Shown here in pieces: positions 26,105 to 35,143 of a stretch of 64,000 bases of DNA (positions within the stretch are counted from its first letter, which is position 1; the number at the start of each line of letters is the position of its first letter). Position numbers and translations under genes: made by a program. Source of the DNA: Streptomyces xantholiticus (GTDB taxonomy: Bacteria > Actinomycetota > Actinomycetes > Streptomycetales > Streptomycetaceae); NCBI RefSeq assembly GCF_014651015.1, contig NZ_BMWB01000006.1:186001-250000 (forward strand). The letters run 5' to 3'. The notes beneath the pieces were generated by a model. That model was not told the DNA's origin and did not search any database. It saw nothing but the letters and a program-made list of their open reading frames with translations.

Positions 26105-26641
26105 TCAGAAGTGGACGGTGTCGACGGTGACGATCTCGGCGCCCATGTTCCGTTCCATCATGCGCAGTGCCGCGTCGGCCAGGTCCTCGTGGATGTGTGC
26201 GACGGCATCACGCGGCACGCTGACGTCGAGGTGGCGGATGTGGGCGTCGAGAGCCGAGTAGAGGATGCACTGCTCGGTGACCTGCCCGCAGAGCACCACG
26301 TGCCGGACGTCGAGTTGGCCGAGCAAATAGGCCAGCGGCGTCTCGAAGAAGATCGAGTGGCGGGCCTTGACGACGAACAGCGAGTCGTCGTCGGGCCGTA
26401 GCGGTTCGACCAGGTCGGCGTGGTCGCCCGAGAGTGCGGTGCGCAGGATCTCTCCGTGGTGGGAGCGCCATTCGCCGAAGTTGTCGTTGACGTAGATGAC
26501 GGGCACCTGCTGGCTGCGTGCGCGGTCGAGGAGTCGTACGACGGCGGGGACGGCCTGGGTGACGGAGGGCAGCAGCAGGTCGGCGTCGGCGTGGTCGTAG
26601 GTGTTGATCATGTCGATGACGACGAGTGCGCTGCTGCCCAT
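26105..26641 (-). CDS. isochorismatase-family cysteine hydrolase
   Basis: 178 aa single domain. ALVVIDMINTYDH gives the catalytic Asp, FVVKARHSIFFETPLAYLL the Lys, and VLCGQVTEQCILYSALDAHIRHL the nucleophilic Cys with the preceding cis-peptide region. Members hydrolyse amide bonds of small molecules (nicotinamide, carbamates, ureides); the substrate here is not evident. The ATG has GAGGTGACTC directly upstream. It is the last gene of a three-gene operon (8 bp after the F420 oxidoreductase gene). Confidence 0.9.
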   Translation of the reverse strand: MGSSALVVIDMINTYDHADADLLLPSVTQAVPAVVRLLDRARSQQVPVIYVNDNFGEWRSHHGEILRTALSGDHADLVEPLRPDDDSLFVVKARHSIFFETPLAYLLGQLDVRHVVLCGQVTEQCILYSALDAHIRHLDVSVPRDAVAHIHEDLADAALRMMERNMGAEIVTVDTVHF

Positions 26642-26649
26642 GAGTCACC

Positions 26650-27615
26650 TCACAGTTCGCGCAGGGCGGGCAGCAGTTCGTTCCGCGCCCATCGGAGGAA
26701 GGGTTCCTGCTGGTCGCCGCCGATCTGCACGAGGGCGATCTCGGTGAATCCGGCGTCGACGTAGGCGCGGACGGCTTCGGTGAAGGCGCCGATGTCGTCG
26801 CCGCAGGGGATGGCTTCGGCGATGTCGTCGGGGGTGACGAGTTCGGTGGCCTGCTCGAAGGACTTGGGGCCGGGCAGTTCGGCGTTGACGCGCCAGCCGC
26901 CGAGGGCCCAGCGGAACTGGTCGTGGGCGCGTTTCACGGCGGCGTCGCGGTCGGTGTCGTAGCAGACGGGCAGTTGACCGACGCGGGGTTTGCCGGTGCC
27001 GCCGTAGCGGTCGAAGGCGTCGAGGAGTTCGCCTTTCGGTTCGGTGGCGATGACGAGGTCGGCGGTGCGGCCGGCGACGGCGCAGGACCTGTCGCCGGAG
27101 ACGGCGACGCCGATGGGCACCCGGTCTTCCGGTACGTCCCACAGTTTGGCGTCGACGACGTCGAAGTGGGCGCCGTGGTGGGTGACGTGTTCACCGTCGA
27201 GGAGCCTGCGGATGATACCGGCGGCTTCGTCGAGCAGGTCGAGGCGTACGTGGGCGGGGGGCCAGTCGGCGCCGACGACGTGTTCGTTGAGGTTCTCGCC
27301 CGTGCCGAGTCCGAGCCGGAAGCGTCCCTGGGACAGCAGTTGCACGGTGGCCGCTTTCTGGGCGACGACTGCCGGGTGGTAGCGGATGGTGGGGCAGGTG
27401 ACGAACGTCATGAGCGGGATCCGCGAGGTGGCCTGGGCGGCGGCTCCGAGGACGCTCCAGGCGTAGGGGGCGTGGCCCTGGGAGGCGAGCCAGGGGAAGT
27501 AGTGGTCGGAGATGACGGAGAAGTCGAATCCGGCGTTCTCCGCGCCGACCACATGTCCCACGAGTTCGCGGGGTCCTGCCTGCTCGGTCATCATCGTGTA
27601 GCCGAACTGCGCCAT
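26650..27615 (-). CDS. LLM-class F420-dependent oxidoreductase (FGD-like, TIGR03557 type)
   Basis: 321 aa TIM-barrel luciferase-like enzyme. VISDHYFPWLASQGHAPYAW, MTFVTCPTIRYHPAVVAQKAAT and GRFRLGLGTGENLNEHVVG are characteristic of the F420-dependent glucose-6-phosphate dehydrogenase-like group and indicate coenzyme F420 rather than FMN. Substrate unknown. The ATG has GGAGA 9 bases upstream. Located between succinate-semialdehyde dehydrogenase (3 bp) and cysteine hydrolase (8 bp), so co-transcribed with both. Confidence 0.92.
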   Translation of the reverse strand: MAQFGYTMMTEQAGPRELVGHVVGAENAGFDFSVISDHYFPWLASQGHAPYAWSVLGAAAQATSRIPLMTFVTCPTIRYHPAVVAQKAATVQLLSQGRFRLGLGTGENLNEHVVGADWPPAHVRLDLLDEAAGIIRRLLDGEHVTHHGAHFDVVDAKLWDVPEDRVPIGVAVSGDRSCAVAGRTADLVIATEPKGELLDAFDRYGGTGKPRVGQLPVCYDTDRDAAVKRAHDQFRWALGGWRVNAELPGPKSFEQATELVTPDDIAEAIPCGDDIGAFTEAVRAYVDAGFTEIALVQIGGDQQEPFLRWARNELLPALREL

Positions 27616-27618
27616 GGT

Positions 27619-29022
27619 CTACTTCTCCGTGTCCGTGCCGTGCCACAGGGTCGTGACATTGCAGAATTCCCGGATGCCGTGTCCCGACAACTCGCGGCCG
27701 TAGCCGGACCGTTTGACTCCGCCGAAGGGCAGCGCCGGGTGTGAGGCGGTCATTCCGTTGAAGAACACGCCGCCCGCTTCGAGGTCCCGGGAGAAGAGTT
27801 CCACCTCTGTACTGTCGCGGGTCCAGGCGTTGGAGCTGAGCCCGAAGGGGCTGTCGTTGGCCACGGCGACTGCTTGTCCCGCGTCGGCGACCCGGTAGAC
27901 GGATGCGACAGGACCGAATGCTTCCTCGCGGTGGATGCGCATGGTGTCGGTGACGTCGGTCAGGACGGTGGGCTCGTAGTACCAGCCGCGCTCGAGGTGG
28001 GCGGGCCGGCGGCCGCCGCACCGTGCGGTGGCGCCGTTGCCGAGGGCGTCGTCGACGAGTTCTTCGAGGTCGGCCCGGCCGCGTTCGCTCGCGAGGGGGC
28101 CGACGTCGATGGACTCGTCCAAGGGGTCACCGACGGTGAGGTCCTTCATCGCCGCGGTGAAGCGGTCGCAGAACCGGTCGTAGACGTCGGTGTGGACGAT
28201 GAACCGTTTGGCGGCGATGCAGGACTGGCCGTTGTTCTGGACCCGGGCGGTGACGGCTGTGCTGACGGCTGCGTCGAGGTCCGCGGAGGGCATGACGACG
28301 TAGGCGTCGCTGCCGCCGAGTTCGAGGACCGTCTTCTTGACCTCGTCACCGGCGACGGAGGCGACGGAGCGGCCGGCGCCTTCGCTGCCGGTCAGGGTGG
28401 CGGCGGCCACCCGGGGGTCGCGCAGGACGGATTCGATCGCGTCCGAGCCGACGAGCAGCGTCTGGAAGCACCCTCGGGGGTACCCGGCGCGGGTGAACAG
28501 GTCCTCCAGGTAGAGCGCGGTCTGCGGCACGTTGGAGGCGTGCTTGAGCAGTCCCACGTTTCCCGCCATGAGAGCGGGGGCGGCGAAGCGGATCACCTGC
28601 CAGAGGGGGAAGTTCCAGGGCATGACGGCGAGGACGACGCCGAGCGGCCGGTAGCGGACGGTGGCGCGTACGGCGCCGGAGTCCTCGACGTCGCCGGCGG
28701 CGGGGTGTTCGTCGGCCAGCAGGCTCTCCGCCCGGGCGGCGTACCAGCGCATGGCTTTGGCGCACTTGGCGGCTTCGGCGCGGGCGGCTGCGATCGGTTT
28801 GCCCATTTCCGTGGTCATCACCCGGGCGACATCCTGCTGGTCCCCGTCCAGGAGGTCGGCGGCCCGGTTCAGCAGTGCCGCCCGCTCGCCGAAGGGCCGG
28901 GTGCGGTGCTCCGCGAAGGCGGTCCTGGCGAGGTCGAGGCGGCGCTCGATCTCCTCGGGTGACAGGGATTCGTAGGTCCTGAGTGTTTCGCCGGTCGCGG
29001 GGTTGACGGTGGCGATGGGCAT
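27619..29022 (-). CDS. gabD: NAD(P)-dependent succinate-semialdehyde dehydrogenase
   Basis: 467 aa aldehyde dehydrogenase. N-terminus [17 protein letters not shown], cofactor region [29 protein letters not shown], the catalytic Glu in [13 protein letters not shown] and catalytic Cys in [12 protein letters not shown], and [12 protein letters not shown]. Closest in pattern to NAD-dependent succinate-semialdehyde dehydrogenases, oxidising succinic semialdehyde to succinate. GAGGAG lies 8 bases before the ATG. First gene of the operon with the F420 oxidoreductase and the cysteine hydrolase; that combination could handle a nitrogenous or reactive carbonyl substrate (inference). Confidence 0.92.
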   Translation of the reverse strand: MPIATVNPATGETLRTYESLSPEEIERRLDLARTAFAEHRTRPFGERAALLNRAADLLDGDQQDVARVMTTEMGKPIAAARAEAAKCAKAMRWYAARAESLLADEHPAAGDVEDSGAVRATVRYRPLGVVLAVMPWNFPLWQVIRFAAPALMAGNVGLLKHASNVPQTALYLEDLFTRAGYPRGCFQTLLVGSDAIESVLRDPRVAAATLTGSEGAGRSVASVAGDEVKKTVLELGGSDAYVVMPSADLDAAVSTAVTARVQNNGQSCIAAKRFIVHTDVYDRFCDRFTAAMKDLTVGDPLDESIDVGPLASERGRADLEELVDDALGNGATARCGGRRPAHLERGWYYEPTVLTDVTDTMRIHREEAFGPVASVYRVADAGQAVAVANDSPFGLSSNAWTRDSTEVELFSRDLEAGGVFFNGMTASHPALPFGGVKRSGYGRELSGHGIREFCNVTTLWHGTDTEK

Positions 29023-29067
29023 GGGCGGTGCTCCTCGGGCTCGGATGCCGGCCGTACGCGCGGCTGC

Positions 29068-29454
29068 TCAGATCTCTTCCTGGTGGACGCCGCTGCTGAG
29101 CCGGAGCTGGACGTCCTTCTCCTGGTCCCCTGCGGCCATGCCTTCCTCGAGCAGGTCGAAGGCGGCGGCAAGCATCGCCTGGATCCGGTCCACCGCCCAG
29201 TAGCCGCCCTGGAGCTCCGCCGTCACAGGTGCCGCGAGCCGCACGGGTTCGGCGTCCTCCTGGATCCGGGCCACGTCGAAGGTGGTGGTCCACACGGTCG
29301 CGTGGCCTTCCGAGACGTACTGGGGTGCGTCACCCGCCGCGCGGTCCGATTCGAACGACCTGCCGAGGGTGCGGAAGACCGCGTCGGCGTCCTCCCTCGA
29401 GCAGCCGCTGAGCGTCACCACGACGGACGTCGCGGATTCGTGTGCACTGTTCAC
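29068..29454 (-). CDS. conserved hypothetical actinobacterial protein
   Basis: 128 aa, soluble, acidic, no signal peptide. Pattern: short beta strand with SVVVTLSGCSREDADAVFRTLG, then TVWTTTFDVARI and a C-terminal helix AVDRIQAMLAAAFDLLEEG. It looks like a small alpha/beta domain; I do not recognise a function. GTG 29454 was chosen for the upstream GAGGCGGGA; the frame is open for 29 more codons upstream. 45 bp separate it from gabD on the same strand. Confidence 0.7.
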   Translation of the reverse strand: MNSAHESATSVVVTLSGCSREDADAVFRTLGRSFESDRAAGDAPQYVSEGHATVWTTTFDVARIQEDAEPVRLAAPVTAELQGGYWAVDRIQAMLAAAFDLLEEGMAAGDQEKDVQLRLSSGVHQEEI

Positions 29455-29599
29455 CGTGTTTCCCGCCTCTCGGAACGTGCCCCCGTGCTCCAGCCTGACC
29501 CGGTGGCCCCCCGTGTGCGACCGGACCTGGGCCGGTTGCACACGGGGCGGCGACGGGCCGTGGGGAGCGCCGAGTACCCAGTGGCTCCCGGCCGGAACC

Positions 29600-30259
29600 T
29601 CACGGGGCGGCGAGCGGGCCGGGGCGGTGAGGGTCCGGGACCGGTGGGCGCCGGACGGTCCGGACGAGAAGGGTGACGGAGGCGAGCGCCGCGACGGCGC
29701 ACCAGGTGGAGACGAAGGCGGTGTTCCACAGCACGGCGCACACGAGGGCTCCGGCGGCCACGAGCGCGCCGAGGATCCGCAGTGCGCGGTCCGGGGCGAG
29801 GAGCAGGGCGCCGAGGGTGGCCACCAGGTAGGCGGCGATCAGCAGCGGGGCGTACGGGAGGTCGATGGCGTAGCCCACGGTGTGCCGGCGGACATCGGCG
29901 GTGACGGTGCCCGTGGCGAGCCGCAGGGTCAGGACGGCGGCGGTCGCGGCGCCGACGGCGGCCGGCACGAGCAGCCGTCGGCGTGCCTCGGGCGGCGCGG
30001 CGAGCCGTACGCCGAGGGGGACCCAGAGGGCGAGTACGGGCAGGGCGATGACGGCCCAGGCGGTGGTGGCGGGTCCGGCGCCGCCGCCGGAGCGCCATAT
30101 GACGGCCTCCACGATCTGGTGTGCGCCGAGCAGGAGCGGCAGCGCGGCAAGTAACAGGTCGCGGGGCCGGCGGCGCTGCGCGGTGACCGCCACGGCGATC
30201 ACGCCGACGGCGGCGACGCCCGTGCCGGCCATGAGGTCGGCCGTCGCACTCCAGCACAT
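29600..30259 (-). CDS. DUF6629-type integral membrane protein
   Basis: 219 aa, seven predicted membrane segments. The start MCWSATADLMAGTGVAAVG and LPLLLGAHQIVEAVIWR are hallmarks of the DUF6629 family; function unknown. ATG 30259 gives the family N-terminus; GTG 30268 is a slightly longer alternative. No operon partner on its strand. Confidence 0.8.
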   Translation of the reverse strand: MCWSATADLMAGTGVAAVGVIAVAVTAQRRRPRDLLLAALPLLLGAHQIVEAVIWRSGGGAGPATTAWAVIALPVLALWVPLGVRLAAPPEARRRLLVPAAVGAATAAVLTLRLATGTVTADVRRHTVGYAIDLPYAPLLIAAYLVATLGALLLAPDRALRILGALVAAGALVCAVLWNTAFVSTWCAVAALASVTLLVRTVRRPPVPDPHRPGPLAAP

Positions 30260-30972
30260 GCCGCTCACGGTACGACGGTCGGGATCCGGACACCTGCGGC
30301 CGCTGCGCGAACGGGAGTGATTGAGGCATAAAGGAGTTGCTGCCGGGGCCTCGGGAGTGACCGGCGCAGAGTTCGCGGGTCGGCAGTCCGCGTCCGGGCA
30401 TCACGGTAGGCCGGAGCGGCATCCGGACGGTTCCGGCTGCGGGCGTGGTGCCCGGGATGTGCGGGATCCACTGCAACGGTTCGCCGGCCCCGGTGAAACG
30501 TTGCGGTGAGCAATCGTGTGGCAGCGGCGGGGCGGCTCCTCACGGGCGGGGACCCCGCTCGACGCCGAGCAGCCAGGTCGGCAGGCACCGTCCCGCTTTG
30601 CCGGGAGGCCTGACGGCCACCCGGGCTGCATCGCCCCCGGCGTACACCTCCGCTGAGCCCTGGTCAGCAAACGGCTCATGCCCTTTGCTCCCGTGGCCAA
30701 GGCGCGCCCTTGCCGGGCCGGGCCGCCGTGCGGCCCCGCCGCGGGAGGAGAGGCCCGCGCAGGAGCAACGCGCGGTTCCGAGATGCGGCGCGGCCGTGGG
30801 ACGTGCCGGAGCGGCCGAAAGACGACCTTGCCGCGACGCGGCCGGGACCGGAGGATTCCTTCCGCGGGGGTTGTCAGGCTCATGACCAAGTCCTTTCGTG
30901 TCACGTCCTGCAGCCGTCGTTCGACGGGCCCGCCCACCCAGCGGGCCCCGGATTCCCCCACCGGAGGATGCA
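30260..30972. other. long intergenic region upstream of the protease gene
   Basis: 713 bp between divergent genes. No convincing gene. A minus-strand frame starting ATG 30883 (MSLTTPAEGIL) has AAAGGA 7 bases upstream and gene-like codon use for about 35 codons, then deteriorates; it is discussed as a finding. Confidence 0.4.
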
Positions 30973-31890
30973 GTGAAGATCAAGCGCCTTTCCCCCCTCG
31001 GCAGCGTCTCGAGAGGTGCGCGGCTGATCGCCGTCGCTTCCGCGCTCGTGGCCGCCTCCGCGCTTGCAGTCCCGTCCGCCATGGCCGAACCGGCCGACTC
31101 ACCGCGGGCCACCACCGGCCAGCTCGCCCAGGCCGGTGAAGCGGTCCTCGGGGCCGACGTGGCCGGCACCGCCTGGTACACCGACAAGGAGAGCGGAAAG
31201 CTCGTCGTCACGGCCGACTCCACCGTCTCGGCAGCCGAGATCGCCAAGATCAAGAAGGCCGCGGGCGATCGTGCCGGCGCCCTCGAAATCAAGCGAACCC
31301 CCGGCACCTTCAGCAAGCTCATCGCGGGCGGTCAGGCCATCTACACCGGCGGCGGGCGCTGCTCGCTCGGCTTCAACGTCCGCAGCGGCAGCACGTACTA
31401 CGCCCTGACGGCCGGTCACTGCACCAACATCGGCTCCACCTGGTACACCAACTCGTCGAACACCACACTGCTCGGCACACGGGCCGGCTCCAGCTTCCCG
31501 AACAACGACTACGGCATCATCCGTCACTCCAACGCCTCCGCGGCGGACGGCCGCGTCTACCTGTACAACGGCAGCTACCGCGATATCACCGGCGCCGGCA
31601 ACGCCTATGTCGGCCAGAGCGTCCAGCGCAGCGGCAGCACCACCGGTCTGCACAGCGGCCGGGTCACCGGTCTCAACGCGACGGTCAACTACGGCGGCGG
31701 CGACGTGGTCTACGGCATGATCCAGACCAACGTCTGCGCCGAGCCCGGCGACAGTGGCGGCGCGCTGTTCTCGGGCAGCACGGCCCTCGGCCTGACCTCC
31801 GGCGGCAGCGGCAACTGCTCCTCGGGCGGCACCACGTTCTTCCAGCCCGTCACCGAGGCACTCGGCGCGTACGGCGTGAGCGTCTTCTAG
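30973..31890 (+). CDS. secreted serine protease, streptogrisin A/B family (S1E)
   Basis: 305 aa prepro-enzyme. Signal peptide ending near AVPSAMA, a propeptide of about 75 residues ([15 protein letters not shown]), then the mature chymotrypsin-fold domain beginning [18 protein letters not shown], cut after FSKL as in streptogrisins. Catalytic triad His (LTAGHC), Asp (NNDYGI) and Ser (PGDSGGALF) are intact, with cysteine pairs as in SGPA/SGPB. GTG 30973 has CGGAGG 5 bases upstream. Monocistronic, followed by a strong hairpin. Confidence 0.96.
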   Translation: MKIKRLSPLGSVSRGARLIAVASALVAASALAVPSAMAEPADSPRATTGQLAQAGEAVLGADVAGTAWYTDKESGKLVVTADSTVSAAEIAKIKKAAGDRAGALEIKRTPGTFSKLIAGGQAIYTGGGRCSLGFNVRSGSTYYALTAGHCTNIGSTWYTNSSNTTLLGTRAGSSFPNNDYGIIRHSNASAADGRVYLYNGSYRDITGAGNAYVGQSVQRSGSTTGLHSGRVTGLNATVNYGGGDVVYGMIQTNVCAEPGDSGGALFSGSTALGLTSGGSGNCSSGGTTFFQPVTEALGAYGVSVF

Positions 31891-31908
31891 CTCGCCCTCG
31901 GCCTGTGG

Positions 31909-31942
31909 CCGGCGGTCCGCCAACCCCTGGGCGGTCCGCCGG
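31909..31942 (+). terminator. hairpin terminator after the protease gene
   Basis: CCGGCGG (31909-31915) pairs with CCGCCGG (31936-31942), and the inner CCGCC with GGCGG, around an 8-base loop; one T-T mismatch. It starts 18 bases after the protease stop. Confidence 0.78.
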
Positions 31943-32009
31943 TCTTCGCGGTTGTCAGTGGGGTCGGCGATGCTTGACGGGTCGACACCGTCACGAGGGG
32001 AAACGCAGG

Positions 32010-32243
32010 ATGACCGATCCCGGGACCACAGCCGCCCAGGCATACGTACGACTGCTGCAGACCGCCAGGGCCGTTCTCGCCGACCCGCAGCAGGCGCCGC
32101 TCGCGGTCCCGCTGCTGGCGGTGCCGATGGCGGAGGCGGACGACGCGCTGCGAGCCGTCGGGCTCGCGGGCAACGAGGCGGACTTCTTCCGATTGGTCGC
32201 GACACTGCATCCCGCCGGCCCGGAGGAGAGAAGGGCGGCGTGA
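32010..32243 (+). CDS. small hypothetical protein
   Basis: 77 aa, soluble, helical, Ala/Leu-rich (AQAYVRLLQTARAVLAD, AEADDALRAVGLAGNEADFF). No motif recognised. ATG 32010 is preceded by GAGGGGAAACGCAGG, a reasonable ribosome site. Third-position GC is high and consistent, supporting coding. No clear partner. Confidence 0.55.
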   Translation: MTDPGTTAAQAYVRLLQTARAVLADPQQAPLAVPLLAVPMAEADDALRAVGLAGNEADFFRLVATLHPAGPEERRAA

Positions 32244-32453
32244 CCGCCGGCGGCCCACGCCCGAGTTCGTCGTGTTCAAGCGAGGGCGCACTCGCCGCCG
32301 GGACTCGATGCGGGGAACGCCTGGTCCAGCGACACGCCACGTACGTGGGCGGCTCCACCTCCACGCGCATGCGCCGTGCTCGGGAAGAGTTGCACCGCGG
32401 CCGGGCGCGGCTTCTGCCGGCCTTTCGGCCACTGATCACGGCACACTGGCGGC

Positions 32454-32879
32454 ATGCACGCACACGAAAGGACCGGTCTGGCCCCCAGCCGCGTGGCAAC
32501 CAGGCTTCCCGCGCAGGACCTCGACCGGGCGCGGCGTTTCTACTCCGAGCAGCTCGGCCTGGACCCCGTCGAGGAACGGCCGGGCGGGCTGCTGTATCGG
32601 TGCGGAGGCGCGGAGTTCGTACTGTTCCGGTCGACGGGAGCCTCTCCCGGCACCTTCACTCAGATGGCGTGGGAGGTCGACGGCATCGAGACAGTCGTGT
32701 CGGAACTCAGACGGCACGGCGTGGTGTTCGAGGAGATCGATGTACCTGGGTTTCGAACGAGGGACGGGATCGCCGAGATCGAAGGGAACTACCCGAGCAA
32801 GGGCGCACGGGGTGAACGCGGCGCCTGGTTCCGCGACAGCGAGGGGAACCTGCTGGGCGTCGGCGAGCCGGTGTTCTGA
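32454..32879 (+). CDS. VOC-superfamily (glyoxalase-like) protein
   Basis: 141 aa, one VOC fold: ATRLPAQDLDRARRFYSEQLGL opens the first beta-alpha-beta module, GLLYRCGGAEFVLFRS the second, and GAWFRDSEGNLLGVGEPVF closes with the typical Asp-x-Glu-Gly-Asn turn. The family includes glyoxalases, dioxygenases and antibiotic-resistance proteins; function here cannot be assigned. ATG 32454. Confidence 0.88.
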   Translation: MHAHERTGLAPSRVATRLPAQDLDRARRFYSEQLGLDPVEERPGGLLYRCGGAEFVLFRSTGASPGTFTQMAWEVDGIETVVSELRRHGVVFEEIDVPGFRTRDGIAEIEGNYPSKGARGERGAWFRDSEGNLLGVGEPVF

Positions 32880-33493
32880 GCCGAGCACCCGGCGGAACAC
32901 GCCGACCGACGCCGAGAGGGCCGCGCCGGGCGATCTCGCCGCGCAGCTCCCGCTCGTCCTCGACCGAACGGTCCATGATGGTTGATCCTCCTGGATGCGG
33001 GACGGGACGCGCACTGCGCCGGGATCCGGCAGCGGCACGCAGGCCCGACAGGAGGCGGCGGAGGCGGAGACCCGAGGCGCGGGAGCGGCACGACCGGATG
33101 TTCAAGGACGTCGCGGCCCGCTGGACGGGCCGCGCGGAGTCCGTGAGCCCTCACCGTCCCGCATGGCCAAGGACGGCTTGCAAGCCGACGACTCACAGCC
33201 GGAGGATCCCGAGTACGCCGGGAATCACACCTTCATGCAGCAGGCGCCGATGGACGGCGGCGCCTGTGCGGGGGCAAGACGCGCACCAACCGGAAACGCA
33301 CGGGAACCCCCGTGCCCGGCGGTTCCGCGGCTCCGGACGCCCAGCGGGTCCCGGGCGGGCTCGCCGGACCCGGATGTCCCAGAGGGAGCGTGCATGTCTC
33401 CCGGTGGCCTGACCGGTGCCGTTCACCATGTCGGTCCCGCAGGCAGACCCGTGCGTCACGGGAGATTTTGTCGCGGGGCAGCACGTGGACGCG
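32880..33493. other. non-coding interval, possibly with gene remnants
   Basis: 614 bp between the convergent VOC and ATP-binding protein genes. No complete gene. A minus-strand ATG at 32977 with an ideal AGGAGG site opens a short frame (MDRSVEDERELRGEIARR) that then runs antisense into the VOC gene, suggesting a truncated gene start. Confidence 0.4.
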
Positions 33494-34006
33494 TCATCGA
33501 ACGGCGTGTACATGAAGGGCGGGTGCGTCGAACCGTTCGGCGGGCACCGACTCCAGCGGCAGCGGCTTGAACTCCCGCACCGGCGACTGTGGCACCTGCG
33601 GACCGGACAGCACGCGCTGCGGCTCCTTGACGCGCCGGCTGAACCAGATCACCTTGCCCTCCTCCGTGGCGCAGGTGCCCCAGCTGTCGCTGAGCCTGGC
33701 CACCCTGGCGAGTCCGCCACTGGTGGGGGACGAGGTGTGCAGTCTGGGAAGGGTGCGGTCGCGGTCGGAGACGGAGGCGCCCAGATGGCGACCCGTCCAA
33801 CGCAGCTCGACCACACACGTCTTGTCGCCTTCGACATGGTCGACGACATTGCCGACGAGTTCGTCGACGGCGCTGCAAACCGGCATGACATGGGCGTCGA
33901 GGCCCCAGTACTTCAGATGCGCCGCGAGGATGCGGCGGATCTGAGGAATGCGCTCAGGGGAGGCCGGTACTTCGATTCTGTACTGGCAGGCAACCGGAAC
34001 GTTCAT
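33494..34006 (-). CDS. ATP-binding protein, anti-sigma-type histidine-kinase-like ATPase
   Basis: 170 aa HATPase_c_2 domain as in RsbW/SpoIIAB-like proteins of Streptomyces. The N-box VCSAVDELVGNVVDHVEGD and the later GRHLGASVSDRDRTLP and SGGLARVARLSDSWGTC blocks are visible; the G-boxes are degenerate, as is common in this family. The roughly 40-residue C-terminal extension EFKPLPLESVPAERFD is unusual. Such proteins phosphorylate or bind antagonists or sigma factors. The ATG has GAGGAG 8 bases upstream. No sigma factor or antagonist is adjacent; the SpoIIE phosphatases in this window are potential partners. Confidence 0.87.
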   Translation of the reverse strand: MNVPVACQYRIEVPASPERIPQIRRILAAHLKYWGLDAHVMPVCSAVDELVGNVVDHVEGDKTCVVELRWTGRHLGASVSDRDRTLPRLHTSSPTSGGLARVARLSDSWGTCATEEGKVIWFSRRVKEPQRVLSGPQVPQSPVREFKPLPLESVPAERFDAPALHVHAVR

Positions 34007-34468
34007 GACCGTGGCTCCTCACCGCGACGGCCCGTCATTCGCATACGGCCCCCGAGTACGAAGAGTGAGCCTGTGTCGCTTCTGGGTAACCCTTAGGGTG
34101 CACCGACCTTCCGCCGTTCGCAACACGCGGCCGCAGGGGGACGCGGAAGTTCCATGCCGTGTCAACCGTCGGCACGGGGCTCCGTTGCGTCGAATACCAC
34201 GGAGCACAACACCGTACATATCGCTAGAATTCGAACTTGGCGGAGCGGGGCGCGCCGACCGCGCCCGCACTCCTTGTGGATGACGCCGGTTACACGGTCA
34301 CGGATCCGATCCGGGCGTATCGCGTCGGGCGTGATTCCTGAGCCACATCGTCATCCATGACGCGCGCGTCCTGGCACCCGGTGCAGGAGTTCGTGGCCAC
34401 CGGCCATCTCCCGCCGGATCCGCCGCGCCGGGCTCTGCCCGTCCTGTCCGGCCGCCTTCGGGCCGCCG
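34007..34468. other. non-coding interval
   Basis: 462 bp containing the promoter region of the ATP-binding protein gene and a relatively AT-rich stretch (34195-34235). No gene supported. Confidence 0.45.
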
Positions 34469-34835
34469 TCACCGAGAACGCGGGACCGCCTGGCCCCGCC
34501 GACGGACCCGTGAGGCCAAGAGCCCGCCGATCAGACCGGTGACCAGCCCCCAGGCAGCGGCAACCGGCGCTGGTCTCGGCGATGACTCCGGCGTCCCCGG
34601 CGACTTCGACGGTCCCGCCGGCCGCCATCACGACGAGCGCCGCGAGGACCGGGAGGACCGGGAGGACCGGGAGGAAACCGCCGTCCGGCAGATCCGCCGC
34701 ACCGGCCGCCCACAGCCCGAGTGCCGCGCAGGCGGCCATGACGGCGAGGCCGGCAAGTACCGAGGCGAGTGCGTGGGGCCAGCCGTGAGCGGGACGTGTC
34801 GCGCTGCCGGGGCTGCTCGGTGCCTGCTGACTCAC
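34469..34835 (-). pseudogene. streptophobe-family membrane protein, internally deleted
   Basis: The start ATG 34835 leads into MSQQAPSSPGSATRPAHGW and two membrane segments typical of the N-terminus of streptophobe proteins, ending at AGVIAETSA. The next sequence, in another frame, reads AAAWGLVTGLIGGLLASRV followed by RRRGQAVP, the usual C-terminus of the same family. The large middle part (normally several hundred residues) is missing and the junction near 34562 is out of frame. It is therefore a deletion pseudogene. Family assignment rests on recognised N- and C-terminal patterns. Confidence 0.65.
34645..34671. repeat. 9-bp tandem repeat, 3 copies
   Basis: AGGACCGGG is repeated three times in the streptophobe remnant; on the minus strand it encodes Leu-Pro-Val repeats in the second membrane region. 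Confidence 0.8.
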
Positions 34836-35143
34836 GCCGCCACGCTATGCACGGCAACTGCGGTGCGCTCCCCGAGCGGGCCGACCGCGTCGGCTTGCGG
34901 GTCTCCCCCGCCGCTCTGCTCCCGAGCCGGGCGCCCCGGACGACCCGGTCCCCGAAGGGCCTGCTCCCGACGCCCCTCGTGACCCCCGCACTCGGCGAGA
35001 CTCCGTAGCAGCGGTTCGCCTCCCGGCACAAGAGGGCGTGCACCGCCGTCGGCGTGCGTGGCTATGGGTGGCGTCACCATTACTCCTCGCACGGGCCGTT
35101 CCTACTGTGACCGGTAACACCCCGTCACCCGTGGGAGGTCCGG
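34836..35143. other. non-coding interval
   Basis: About 308 bp upstream of the PHA depolymerase gene. No gene, and no clear hairpin or operator seen. Confidence 0.45.

Noticed and set aside
33163..33300. Short plus-strand frame starting MAKDGLQADDSQ
   Set aside because: No ribosome site, coding bias fades after about 40 codons, and no partner or motif.
34270..34342. Plus-strand fragment LLVDDAGYTVTDPIRAYRV resembling an integrase N-terminus
   Set aside because: Too short and degenerate, with no further integrase motifs, attachment site or tRNA nearby.
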